Assembly (NCBI GenBank): GCA_951802425.1 | Contig: OX637799.1 | Location: forward strand, 1,054,001 to 1,118,000 | Reading direction: 5' to 3' | DNA length: 64,000 bases | Source: Clavaria fumosa | Lineage: Eukaryota; Basidiomycota; Agaricomycetes; Agaricales; Clavariaceae | Part shown: one piece after another, positions 18,301 to 29,255 of the stretch | Layout of the letters: every line of letters starts with the position of its first letter | Position numbering within the stretch: position 1 is the stretch's first letter | Notes under the pieces: generated by a model | Database searches by the model: none | What the model was told of the DNA's origin: nothing | The model's input: the letters and a program-made list of their open reading frames with translations, nothing else | Position numbers and translations under genes: made by a program

Positions 18301-21060
18301 CTCCCAGGGTGAAATTGTAGAGCATTTTTGCACTAACTACGAAGGCACTCTTGTGTTCACTCAAGCAACTCTGTCGAGGAGGCTGGCTCAATGTGCTGAA
18401 CTGGAAAAGTGAGTATCAGCCAATCCATCAGCTCTGTCATCAAAGAGGCCGCAAATTGTAACAAGACCAGATGTAGAACAATACCTTGTTGAGTGGGTAA
18501 AGCACATGGAGAACAAGGGAGAATCTGTGACTGGTCCCATGCTTCGTGAAAAGCGTTGACGGTTCGAGGACATCTGCAAAGTCCCAGAAAATGAATGACT
18601 GACCGGACAGGGATGGGTGAACTCATTTTGTAGAACCTACAAGCTAAAGGAATGCCGCAGGCATGGCGAAGCAGGATCTGTGAACCCAGTAGAAGTTGAA
18701 GCAGAGAGAGAACGACTACAGAAGATCCTCACTGCCTATCAACCAAAAGACTGTTGGAATATTGATGAATCAGGTCTTAATCCTTTGTAAGTTTTGATAT
18801 CAATACTGCGAGTCTACTCACATCTACTTAGTGCTCTACCCGACTGAGGGCTTGCCTCAAAGCAGCTGAGCAGCAAAAAACAACCCAAATTTCAGATCAC
18901 TGTTACACTTGCTTGTAATGCAGATGGCAGTGAGAAGATACCAATTTTCTTCATTGGGAAAGCAAAATCCCCTGGTGCTTCAAAGGGCAATCACCCCAGC
19001 AACGAGGATACCACTACCGATACAACAAAAAGGCTTGGATGACATCAGAACTGTTCGAAGAGTGGATTAAAGAGCTCGACATACACATGCGGTTGCACAA
19101 CCGCCATATCTGTCTCATAATCAACAATTTTTCAGGACACTTCATTCGTTATGAGCCACGCAACATTCAGATTGAGTACTTTCAGCCAAACCTGACATCG
19201 CACATACAACCCCTGGACACTGGGATCATACGTTGTTTCAAGGCACATTACCATCATGCCTTCTGTATCCGCGCAATTGAACTTGATGAAGCTGAAGAGC
19301 AAAATATCTATGACATCAATCTTCTAGAAGCAATGGAAATGGCGAAGGAAGCATGGGACTCTGTCATGGCCTCCACAATCCAAAACTGCTGGGATCACGC
19401 AGGAATCCAGAGGTAAGACTAATGTTGTGATACTGTGGTGAAAACTTACAGGGCATATATAGTGTGTACCAGCCTGGATCCACTGGCATGGAAAAATCTT
19501 CGCTCGATGACCCACATTGCAATCTGACTGCATGGGATATCATCTATACATTTGCAATGGATGAAGAAATGACATTACCACAGGCAGAAGAAAAGCTTCT
19601 TGGACATCTTGGCAATCATTTTGTAGATGAGCATTGGTGGCCGACACTAAACGCAGTCATCAGCTCTGAAGGAGACGCATTGGCAGCCCTGGACGCTTTT
19701 GATAAGATGAAAAAATGCACCCTTCAATCATTTACTCACCTGGTAATCTGAATCCCTCCCAGACCGAAGCCAGCACAGGTTGAACATACCGAGGATGAGC
19801 TAATGGGAGCCATTGCTGAGTTACAGAAACGACGCAGGATCATTGGGCAACTGCTCACCTTAGACGAGCTCATTGAGCCACTAGAAGAGAGGGAAGATGA
19901 CTCTGGTGATGGGTTCCCAGAAAATGATGTGGAGTTTGTTGCAGAGGTGAATAGGCGCAGAGAGGTACTAGAAGTTGGATCAGACTCCGATGAAGATGAG
20001 GGTGGAGAGCCAGAGGTGAGCAGTGCCGAGCTGACACAGCTTTGCCGAAAGCTTGAAGACATTTGCTTGGTGAAAATTGGTGTGGTGGATAATGCCCGAG
20101 CACTTTCTCAAGAGATTCGACATTTTCGAGGGCACATGTGTCAGGCAGACTTGAGCAAAGCGAAGCAGGTCACTCTGGAAGCGCTTGGGTTCCAAGTCAC
20201 ATCACAGAAGTCACACATGTGACAATGTGTCACATTCCACTGTATTGAATAACTGCAGTACTGTATTACTTTAGACACCTGACAGTCACTATACATTATG
20301 AGGCAATCAACTGTATCAATAATGGTCAAGACAGGCAAGTGGGTGTGGGTGAAACCAGACTGAAATGGGGGGACAGGTGCCCCAGAGATGTAATGGGGCA
20401 AAACAGGGGGATAGAGGATAGGTGCAGAACACACAATGGAATGGTGGACTCACTATCAAATGATACACATACAACATCCACAGTACGATGCATTCCACAT
20501 GAATTTGGACAAATCATTGTTGTCACTGGGATGGGGTCACGGAGGGAGTGGGTTTGATGGAGAATTTTGAGGTATGGATATAGAAGTGATGGAATCACAT
20601 TCTCTTGCCATTTTTTCCATTGTTGAGCCTTCTTGACATAGTTCTTGTTTGCCCTCACACTTATAGTATCACATCCATCACCATCCTTGATCGTGTTGAT
20701 GATGTCATTAAAACTGCCAGGATTCATGTCCATCTCATCATCCTCAGGAGAATCAAAGGCAAACTCAGCGGAGATATGCATTGAGGATGTCAGGGACTCA
20801 TGGGGCTGCACATAATCCACACTTCCTTCATGTAGGGGAGGGTTGGCAAGGATGATCAGCTCAGGCACATAAGGCCTGTGTTGCAAATGGGCAGACTCAG
20901 CAGGGAGGAGGCTGCATGAGACAGAGCTAGGAATTGCTGAGTGCTGTTGGAGTGAGCACAAGCAGCTCGGGCAAGCAGGACATCTCCCACTCATAGTGGT
21001 TGAGTGCAGAGCATTATCATGGTTGTCTGATTGTCTGATAGTTGTCATGTGAAAAGCCAA
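15307..21060 (-). CDS. KDZ (Kyakuja-Dileera-Zisupton) transposase gene, multi-exon
   Basis: Large basidiomycete-type KDZ transposase. From N- to C-terminus: QQWKKWQENVIPSLLYPYL and CVSFD (exon ending at 20454); LRGFFLCAPTAPTRAVHLNM and PPNNTAWCETLDAFLS (17876-17640); the CPLCFDG cysteine region (about 17260); the catalytic region with LYDIGCQ, HAYGHQWPCQIIYHP and DGEGCEHFWSAI (16740-16530); a coiled-coil segment (16100-15820); and the C-terminal LGAQAPNM..WLGDRLMCDGIRMLL (15600-15480). Introns with usable ends: 15744-15799 (56 bp) and 17877-20453, the second holding a pogo element. Other exon joints are unresolved. KDZ elements move by DDE-type chemistry and expanded in Agaricomycetes. The spliced frame may still be intact, but the remaining exon joints were not verified. 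Confidence 0.75.
17892..20313 (+). mobile_element. pogo/Tigger-type transposon inside a KDZ intron
   Basis: A 2422-bp element flanked by TA (17890-17891 and 20314-20315). Ends are CAGTTGATTACCTCATA and, inverted, TATGAGGCAATCAACTG. The KDZ intron around it has donor GTGAGT at 20453 and acceptor CAG at 17877, joining ..SFD to KLDAVQ in frame (phase 1). Without the element the intron would be about 153 bp. Confidence 0.85.
18107..20222 (+). pseudogene. pogo/Tigger transposase (CENP-B HTH plus DDE_1), degenerate
   Basis: Begins with ATG in a good context (CCACCATGG) and a basic N-terminus (MAPSPTKKRSPRPPP). A CENP-B-type DNA-binding region follows (LTLHDWMTVFTYMDNHKG, VTRPDVEQYLVEWVKHMENK), then the DDE_1 core with NIDESGLNP (first Asp), LIINNFSGH (usually DNFSGH) and QPLDTGIIRCFKAHY. 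The tail is acidic (about 19860-20000). TGA codons at about 18557 and 18597 and Asp-to-Asn at the second catalytic position (19123-19125) make it inactive. Introns may separate some blocks. Confidence 0.82.
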
Positions 21061-21289
21061 GGCAGTGTGAGAACATCATATGCATTAGGAGAAAACAAAA
21101 TTGGTGCAACCTCAAACTATTCAACAAGAATCCCAACTGTAATCAAGGAACAATGACAAACATGTTCATTAGATCCTCAGACACCACCCCAACCTGGGGG
21201 AGAGAAAAAGAAACTCACCATGGCCTCGACAAACCCAGGCTCCCAAATTGGTGCATAATGGCAGCTGACCTCCACCTCAGCCTAGCCAT

Positions 21290-22062
21290 ACACCTAAGTC
21301 AGACTGTGAAAGTGCTGCAGCCACTCATTTCCCTTTTCAGTATTTCACTCCTAGCAGTTTCTGTTTCTGCTTTGTCCTTCACCTCAGCCCCAATCTGGGT
21401 ATGTCTCCACTGCAAGATAGTATATTTCAGGATACTAGCTGTGGGTACAGGGATGGGAGGGGGGCTGGGATATCTACTCCCAAAGCTCCAGTTTGGACTT
21501 ACTGGGCCTCATCTCCAAAATCCTGCTCCTCAACAGGAGCCTTCCTCTCTCTCTCAAGCAACTGCACCTGGTCTTGGAGCAGTGCAATCTCATTCTCATG
21601 GTGTTCAGCATTCTATGCCTGGCTTTCCATGGCATGGAGCTGTGGCCTCTGGATCTGTGGGCATGTGTCTGGGAGCAGGCACTCTCTCACCATGTGGCCA
21701 GCTTGACCACATCAGAAACAGGTGAGTACTACTCCAGGGACACGGGCACGATCCACCATCATGACATCGCCAGCAGCAGCAGGGCATGGCATGATGGGAG
21801 GGGCAGGGGTGCAGGCTAATGGCTGGGCCAAGTAGGGGCGAGGGGCAGGGGCAAAACGGATTTGGAGGGGGAAGGGTTGGTTGGCAGTGGGCGGGGTAGG
21901 GCATGCAGAGTTCTGTTGTGCAATGACACCATCAAAACAGTGCTGTTGGGCATCCAGCCTCTCCGCAAGTGCTTTCCATTGCACATAGGTCTCTGGCATC
22001 AGTGAGACCCCATAGATTCTCCCACCCCCTTCAGCATGCCCCTTCCTATCCAAAAGGCCTAG
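21290..22062 (-). pseudogene. Gypsy gag fragment, third subfamily
   Basis: Minus-strand homology to the gag C-terminal half: WKALAERLDAQQ, a proline-rich linker, a knuckle reading CF-stop-CGQAGHMVREC (CGA to TGA again), and a segment matching the region that precedes protease (CSGDIPRLGLR). The sequence is more diverged from A-C than those are from each other. No LTR was recognised at either side. Confidence 0.7.
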
Positions 22063-22239
22063 CCAATTTTGACTGATGGCCTTCTTATGGGCCCAGCCAA
22101 TCATCGGCCAAGATATAGCTCTATAGGCTTGGCCAATCAACTTGATCCTGGGGTAATGAAGATGCCCTTACAAAAGGGTTGGCCAATGGACATCTTAGGA
22201 ACCATTATACAGGACCTAATTCATCCTAATCAAACACTT

Positions 22240-22590
22240 CCACTCTCAAAAACCCAATTGAGCCATTATGAGCTGTAACTCATAGTGTGTCAACTGATTC
22301 AAGAATTGCATGATTACCAGGTATTCTTCTGAGAGGGGATAAACCATCTAAACAATGTGAGGTGAGTGGCAACAAAGACCCAATATGCCTTCCAGTAGGC
22401 TTCTATTAGTTAGGGCACACTGCACTCTCAAATATCCAATGCAGCCATTATGGGCTGGAACTTGTAGTGTGTCAATTGATTCAAGAATTGCATGATTACC
22501 AGGTATTCTTCTGAGAGGGGATAAGCCATCTAGACAATGTGAGGCAAGTGGCAACAAAGACCCAATATGCCTTCTAATAAGCACCTTGTA
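22240..22590. repeat. Tandem direct repeat, period about 181 bp
   Basis: Two copies of a block running from GCAGCCATTATG/GAGCCATTATG through GGTATTCTTCTGAGAGGGG to CAAAGACCCAATATGCCTT. The two ends lie about 181 bp apart. Non-coding; origin unknown. Confidence 0.75.
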
Positions 22591-22842
22591 TGGAATTGTG
22601 GGACAAACACCTGGACCTGCCATTCTATGATGATGTGATACACACTAGACACTGAGATATGCTTTGCTCTGCTATGGGAAAAAAATTGGTATTGGGTATG
22701 CCATGAAAGATCTTCAGCCATTCCCCCTTGGCTGCAGTACCCATTTTTTGGCATCCATGGAGGCCCTCTTTTTAGCCCTGGTCCTATATGACCTGAACCT
22801 CTCCTCCTCCTTTTCACTGCCTACCCCTTTCCTTTTCCTTTT

Positions 22843-23292
22843 TCATAGGCTGGGTTCCACCTCCTTCTGGATCTCAACTGCCACATGAGTGGCAGGATGA
22901 TCAACATCATCATGATCCTCTACTTCTCCACCCTCACCTACATCATCCTGCTGCTCGTGTTCTCCTATCCTCAATTCCCCAATCTGTCCTCCATCCTGAT
23001 CAAGCAGGTTCCTACCTGGATAAGACCTGTGATGATTTCTTTCTTCCATCTCACCCTCCTCAACACCATTACCCTCTTGGACATCCACTGGCTTGCTGAT
23101 ATTGGATTCAGCAGCATCACTGGCTGGGGGAACAGAACCCTCAGCCATGGACTTTTCATATGGCACCACATCTCCACCTTCACTATCTCCATCACTTTGC
23201 TCATCATCACTATCTGACTCATCTGAGCCAGATTCCTCACTTTTGTACAATTCAAATGTGCATTGTGATGATAATGATAAGAGAGCACTCAC
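22843..23292 (-). CDS. Acidic hypothetical ORF
   Basis: 149 codons, very rich in Asp, Glu and Ser (EESGSDESDSDDEQSDGDSE near the N-terminus; EGNGVEEGEMEERN later). No domain was recognised. It lies upstream (5') of nothing identifiable and next to the minus-strand VPW gene. It could be an exon of that gene or a transposon accessory protein. Confidence 0.3.
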   Translation of the reverse strand: MSALLSLSSQCTFELYKSEESGSDESDSDDEQSDGDSEGGDVVPYEKSMAEGSVPPASDAAESNISKPVDVQEGNGVEEGEMEERNHHRSYPGRNLLDQDGGQIGELRIGEHEQQDDVGEGGEVEDHDDVDHPATHVAVEIQKEVEPSL

Positions 23293-23428
23293 CCAGTACT
23301 GATATGCACAGGCTGGACTCCTTATGCCTTCCCCTTGAGAGAGAGCCTCTTCACCTTGTTGTCAGATGGCAACAAAGGCTCTTGGTCAGATTGCAGGTGA
23401 TGGTTGACCAGATGCCTTGGTGACCTTG

Positions 23429-23845
23429 ATCACAGGTGATGTGGAAGAACATGCTGAAATTGGAATAAATTTTGGCCTAGGGTCTGTTGATGATTAAGAA
23501 AATCACATAGCCTTCTGACATTGACATAGTGCATTTTTGAAGGTTTGCGGATGTGTACACCATCCAGCAGATATTCATTCAAAATAAACTTTTGGGGATT
23601 GTCAGCTATTAGCTGCCAGGGAACAGCAACCTTCTGATTTTTTGTTGTGTTGCCTATATGCTTGTCAAACTTGGACTATTGAGGCAGAAGATAGACTCAT
23701 GATAAGTGAGGGCTAAAAATGACTGCAAAATTTCCTTCAGTTGTGGAAGTGGCAAATTGAGCTCCAGAGGGAGAATGGGCCATCCCTCATGATCTATTGA
23801 CAGATCCCATGGCACACTAACATCTGTTCTTTTCCTGGGAGGCAT
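23429..23845 (-). CDS. VPW-motif hypothetical protein A
   Basis: Starts MPPRKRTDVSVPWDL, then GWPILPLELNLPLPQLKEIL and SFLALTYH, a short break, then KVAVPWQLIADNPQKF, RKPSKM and QQTLGQNLFQFQHVL. The same block order, with the break at the same place after the YH/HH motif, occurs in protein B at 24970-25744 on the opposite strand. The break here (about 21 nt) is too short for a normal intron, so this copy may be damaged. The family is not one I can name; similar proteins probably occur next to fungal transposons. Confidence 0.4.
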
Positions 23846-24109
23846 CTTGTCTTCACCAACAAGAGACTTCCCTTCTGCTTTATCTGAATTCTTGTCAACA
23901 CATCCCTAACTTTGACTTGTGATCATTTGCTCACCATTCCATGTCTCACCCAAATATTTGTCCCACTCCTCCCAAACCTCACTGCCAACTTTGTGGAATT
24001 GATCCTTGAAGCCATTGCTGACAGGTCCAGGTGTCTGAATTCTGGAGTGAATATGAGATAGGAATAATCTGATTGGTGTGCATAGGCATCTGGGACTCAC
24101 TTTGCCTTC

Positions 24110-24960
24110 TTGACATTTCCATTCTCATCCTGCCAGCCAGCCAGCATAAATACTTCCACCCCCATTTGTTCCTTCAAAAACTGTGCAAACTTGAGAGCCT
24201 CATGCATAAACTTGTTGTCATGGTCCTATCCAGTCACCCAGAACACCCCTAATCACCTGCAAATACCTCCGAAATACCTCCAATACATCTCTGACACATC
24301 TCTGCTCCAACTCTGGCACCTCCACTCTGATTCCACTCCAACTCCACTCTGGGGTCTGAAACTCTGGTTTGGACTTTCATCAGACTTCAATATCAGTCCT
24401 TCGGACTGAATGGACTTTGTTTCTAGCATGTTCCTTGGCACTAGTCCATGGTTAGCAACCTATGGGATGATGCCCACTGCCCATGGGAACTTATTCTTTG
24501 CCTTACATGTATCATCTATGCCTTTCCACTCCTCAGGGGAAATTACTGTAGATATTTGATATACTCATGTTTCACAGTCTGCCCTATGCCCTACCCTAGT
24601 AGCATATAAACCCCCCATGTATCTCCATGATCCTCAGCCTGAATATTAATGTCATTTCTGGTCCTTGTCACTTGGTCCATGCATTAAGGGACTTCATCCT
24701 CACTGTTCTCGACAGTCCCAACGAGTTCCGCAAAACTCCAGTGGACTCTGATGGACTGCAGGCAATTTCCCTTCAGACTTTGTACTTCCTTGTCCTGGAA
24801 AGCAAAGTACCAGCAAGGTTAAATTGGGACATGTATACATGTGGTGGCACAACCCATAAGTTGAGGCCACAGTCCCTACCCCCTTTGACCCCCTTCTAGT
24901 TCTTTTCCTTTGTGTAGAGGAGAAGTCCTCACACAACTCTGATCTGGACTCTGACCAGAC
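24110..24960. other. No firm gene; possible promoter of protein B
   Basis: Has a degenerate CCAACTCCACTCTG-type simple repeat (about 24290-24360) and a TATA-like ATATAAACC near 24605. The latter could serve the plus-strand VPW gene. Nothing else was recognised. Confidence 0.3.
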
Positions 24961-24969
24961 TCTGCTGGT

Positions 24970-25744
24970 GATGAAGATGAAGATGATGGCAAGGGCACCC
25001 ATAGCAAATGGGCAGTTCTTGGCTATGATGTTGATGACTACCCACAACTACCTGAAAGGCCAATAGATGCACCTCTTTCCAGCTTGAAGAAACTTCTCTG
25101 TGACTTTGTAAAAGCTGTCCATCATGAGTTTTAATTCAAATTGACACTATTTTGTCTGATTTTATTATGAAGGGCTCCAAATGGGGACATCTTCTGTCCC
25201 TTGGACCAAATTAGCTGCCAGCCCAGAGGAATACATTGAAAAGGGCATTCCTACGAAGGGTCAGCTCAGAGAACCATCATACATGATCAGGGCTGACATT
25301 GAAGCTATCTATGACTATTGGTATGGCCTCCAGGACAAGGAAGAGATCCCTCTTCAATTTTTCAGGCACAAGAAGGCTGGTGTCACAATTGATAGGGGAA
25401 AGTCTAAGGGTCACTGGATGTCTCCTGGTGATGATGGAAGTGAGTTGGGGGAGGAATGTCATGATTTGGTACAGATGGAGGATGAGACTGAGGATGAGAC
25501 TGAGGATGAGATTGAGGATGAGACCAAGGATGAGACCAAGGATGAGACCAAGGATAGAAAGGACAAAGATGGTGAACTTGAGACAAAGGTGAAAGGGAAA
25601 AGAAAAGCATTGAAGGAGCAGGAAACCCCAGTTAGGGGGGAATCTATCTGTCCCACATCACCTGCTGCTGCCAGTGATCAGACAGAGTATCTGGCAGCAC
25701 TCTCTAACTATCCTGGGTATGTGGCTGAAGGTCAGATTATGTAA
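24970..25744 (+). CDS. VPW-motif hypothetical protein B, with acidic 4-residue repeats
   Basis: Upstream exon: WAVLGYDVDDYPQLPERP, then PLSSLKKLLCDFVKAVHHE. A break of about 45 bp with GT and AAG edges follows. Downstream exon: TSSVPWTKLAASPEEYIEKG, then YMIRADIEAIYDYW and IPLQFFRH. A tandem 12-bp repeat encodes EDET/KDET units (25480-25555), and a basic stretch follows. The layout parallels protein A. The last codons (EGQIM) lie in an apparent Gypsy-LTR remnant, so the natural C-terminus has probably been replaced. Function unknown. Confidence 0.45.
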
Positions 25745-25797
25745 TGTGTGAGTCACATGACCCAGGCCCTGGTGCGTCATATGATGCATGGGGTCCA
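25731..25797 (+). repeat. Gypsy LTR U3 remnant
   Basis: GGTCAGATTATGTAAT, then GAGTCACATGACCCAGG and GGTGCGTCATATGATG, follows the order of the Gypsy U3 (GGTCAGATTACATAATC, GATCACATGACCTGGG, GCGCATCACGTGATC). It is about 67 bp with no other LTR parts. Confidence 0.55.
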
Positions 25798-26307
25798 ACC
25801 CTGTGTCCAACTGTCAATTCTCAATGCTTCACCCAACAACCAACTGTCAATTCTCAACACCCATGCTCAGTGTCTGACTGTCAGTTCTTGACACTTCAAA
25901 CTCATTGCAGTGTGGCTGTTAGTTTTCAGCACTCTATTCAAGGCATTTTCAAATGCAAGGTAGTAGATGTGTGGACACACTCAACTCCAACTGTCAAATC
26001 TTGCACATGCTCATCAATTCCTCTAATCTCACACTCAACCCTAACTGTCAAGATGTTGAGAATTGACAATGTCTGACTGTCAAGAATTGACACCTCACAC
26101 AGATTGCCCAACTGTCAGTTCCCCACACTGAGGTGCACAAATATCAACTCAAATGCAAGGTAGACAAACTCAATGGACAGTTGGACACTGAGCATGAGGT
26201 GTTGGGAACTGACAGTTGGGCAATCTGTGTGAGGTGTCAATTACCCAAGTTCACAAACATTTCAATGTATAGTCTCAAACATACAGTACATATGCAGACT
26301 ATCATCT
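25798..26307. repeat. TGTCA-rich interspersed repeat with a hairpin
   Basis: Many copies of AACTGTCAATTCTCAAC or its complement (25800-26100), then inverted arms of about 40 bp (26087-26126 and 26202-26242) sharing ACCTCACACAGATTGCCCA. No ORF of note. Confidence 0.6.
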
Positions 26308-28263
26308 TTACTCACCATCTGACATTGCAATCAGATCCTGCAGAGCTTGTATGAATTCTGTGTGAGCCTTCTTAAGCCTCCTCTGCTTGTGTGGATTGGA
26401 CACAAATTCAAGAACCATTTGGTCAAAGCACCAATGAATTGTGTGTGCATACCTCAAATGAGGTGGCTGAAACATGGTTTTTGGGTCAAGGCTTGATGTG
26501 GCATTTATTGCAGCCTGTATAAGATGAAGCAAGACCAGGTTGAGTGCAAAGTCCAAGGTGGGGGTCTCCAAGTCATGCTGCAGTATGTGAGGATCCATGC
26601 TTGTTACCTTATACATCCAAAGTTCAGTCAGTGCTGTGTCCATCATCACCATTTGTTGAGGAAACCTTTCCCATCCCCACAAAGCACAGCTCCTTTGGTT
26701 GTCATCAATTGCCCACAGCTGCTTGAGTCACATGAAAGGCATTTTTGATTTTTGTTCTTTGTGAAAGCATGGTCAAATTTGCAAAGGTGAGAGACTAATT
26801 GACATCTTACTCAGTTGCTCAGGATCCACATACAGCAAGCTCAGGGCCATCCTCAATATATCCCATGTGTGCCTTGGGTTTGTTCTTGCCTCCAGCATCA
26901 TGGCATTAGTCAACACCACAGTCTTGCCTGTGGTGTGTGGTCTACAATTTTATAGACAGGTTCCTTTGCTGAAAGTGAAGTCAGGAAGGAGCAGATTACA
27001 GTAGGCCAAAAGCCTACCTGGAACACACACTTCAGCATGTTCAGGTTGTGGGGGAGGCACAGCTTCAAGGGGGGAGTCATATATGCATAAATATGTGATT
27101 TCTATCCTACAGAATAGTTTCATAATTTTCAATGATGATGGTGTGGGTGGAAAAGATGGTAGAGACATGTGGTGGGCTGCAGGCATCAATTGGGCCAAAA
27201 AAGTAAATATATATACAAGGAATTCATTGCATAATTCTAATGTGAAATGTGGCAAGCAAAGCTCAAAGTTGAATAGACATGTGGTTTAAGAAACCTGCAT
27301 TTTGGCTTGGATCACAGCCTTCAGGCACAGTTTTGGAAATGACAGTCCTGAATATTGGGCTGGGATTTTAGGTGAGCATTGGTGCACAATATCAGCAGCC
27401 TTGGCATGTACACACTAGGGCTATGCTATTATGGTTTTGTAGAAAAACTCAAAGTGGCCAACTAGACAGTGGCCAGCTGCCTGCCCTGGTACAGTATGCT
27501 CAGGGCTGCTGGTGCAAAGATAGTTGAAGTCTTCATACATCCACTCTGTGAGACAGTCAACTTGGCTCTCAAGCCACTCATTCTTGCTTGTTTTAGTGAG
27601 AATGACATTTTTCCAGAAACAGCCTTCGAGCCAGCAATGCCACCTGGCATGATATTCATATCACTGTCTGACTCATCAACATGCACTACTGAACTCTTAT
27701 ACATATGTGGCTTCTGGTGGGTAGCAGATTGTCCTGGTACTTCATGAATGATACAGATCAGTGGGAATTCATCACTGTCAGTCTTGCCTTCAATTTTGGG
27801 TGGATAATAGGTGTCTGCCATTGCAAATTTGTCAACACCAGCAGGTGCAGGACAGAATAAGCAGGCATTACTGTTCTGAACATCTGGTTTGGATTTTCTG
27901 GAAGCTTTCTTTGTTGCTGCATGCAGTGTGTGAGCACAAATCACTGAAAATGGAAGTATGGGCAATGCTTACTGTCATTGTGCTTTATTTTGGTCTCACT
28001 GGTGTCTTCAGCCTTAGGTAAGAGTCATTTGTGTGATTGAGTGTGATTCCAGACTGATGACAGGTGTCATTACACTTGTCTATGAGATTGATAGGACCAT
28101 ACCAGCATTGGCTTGTGCTGCAGTCTTTGCACATCAAGGCCCTTGATAGAGGCACAATAAAGCCCCCAAGCAAAACAATCACCACCTGTTGTGACTTGCC
28201 TTCCACTCTGTCCATCCTGTGCTGGCAGTCCTTCTCTGCATCTGCCTTTCTTGTGAGTGCCAC
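26308..28263 (-). CDS. Possible multi-exon hypothetical gene, unrecognised
   Basis: A series of minus-strand open blocks with protein-like composition: 28263-27985 (acidic/basic start MALTRKADAEKDCQHRMDR), 27965-27462 (CLFCPAPAGVDKF, a Ser/Asp-rich HVDESDSDMN), about 26940-26800 (TGKTVVLTNAMMLEARTNPR, WDILRMALSLLYVDPEQL) and 26682-26308 (helical, LDFALNLVLLHLIQAAINAT). Joints were not resolved and no family is recognised. It could be a relic of a large DNA transposon. Confidence 0.25.
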
Positions 28264-28739
28264 TTTCTGAGCTCATGTGAGTGTGGCAAGTTCATTGCTG
28301 AGGCCTTTGGGTGCTTTAGAGGCCACTTTGGCTTGGCTTTCTTGGGTGTCCTCAGCATCTGGGGCCATCTTTGAAAGGGAATAAAGCTGTGAGTATCACA
28401 TATTGTTATAAGAATGGCCATACCTTATGAGGAACTAGAAGCTTGAGACTAAGATATTGGTGCTGAAGGAGGAGAAGAAAATTTGTCGTGTCATGGTGAG
28501 ATGTCCAACTATAATAATAAACATCAACAGGTAATTGATCACATGCTCTGTTCTCTGTGCCTCAACTTATGAGACAAGAAAAGGAAAATAAATTTGTGAG
28601 TTTCTCAAATTGCATCAAGTGATGCACACTACTAAGTAATAAACAGGCCAAGACCAAAGTTCAGAAGCTGGCAAGCTGGGAAAACTTGTAAATTGAATGA
28701 CCAATGATTCTAGAGACTCAATTGACTCCTTGACCTCAG

Positions 28740-29255
28740 ATGACTTCCAGAGTCATGGCTGATAATTCCATCATTTGCAAGGTTTGCATGTCTCAATTTT
28801 CTCATTCTGGCCATACTTTCCATATCCACCAGACAACCAACCCATTGTGCCAGAGAATTTATGATGCCCAGATGACATGTATTCCAGAGTCTGATCCACT
28901 GGGTCCAGACTCTCCCCAAGGAACTGGTCAACTAGGATTTCACCATCCACTGGCAGAAGCATCTTCTCCTTCAGAGAACTTTTTTTGGGATTATGGCCCA
29001 ATTGGGTCAGATGAACAGAACCCAGAAGTCCTGGATGCAAGTCATGGCTCAGACATATGGCTGACTGGTTTTGATGCCAGGGGTAGTGATGGTAGTGAAG
29101 ATGACTATGGTGGTGAAGATGCAAGTGCTGGGGAAAATGCCAGTGATCCTGAGGATGATGGGGACTTAGATGTGGATGAAGATGCAGCTGAGCAGTATGA
29201 ATTTGAGCTACAATGGGAGCCAGAAGTTGATATATCAATGCTCACAGATACATAG
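28740..29255 (+). CDS. Zinc-finger plus acidic ORF, possible transposon (Plavaka-like) N-terminus
   Basis: 171 codons. A Cys2/His-type finger near the start (CKVCMSQFSHSGHTFHIHQ, then C), a linker, then a long Asp/Glu/Gly-rich tract and FELQWEPEVD at the end. N-terminal finger plus acidic linker plus a W-E-P motif resembles the start of Plavaka-type fungal transposases, but no catalytic part follows. The downstream sequence contains stops. The comparison is from memory of the family and is tentative. Confidence 0.35.
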   Translation: MTSRVMADNSIICKVCMSQFSHSGHTFHIHQTTNPLCQRIYDAQMTCIPESDPLGPDSPQGTGQLGFHHPLAEASSPSENFFWDYGPIGSDEQNPEVLDASHGSDIWLTGFDARGSDGSEDDYGGEDASAGENASDPEDDGDLDVDEDAAEQYEFELQWEPEVDISMLTDT

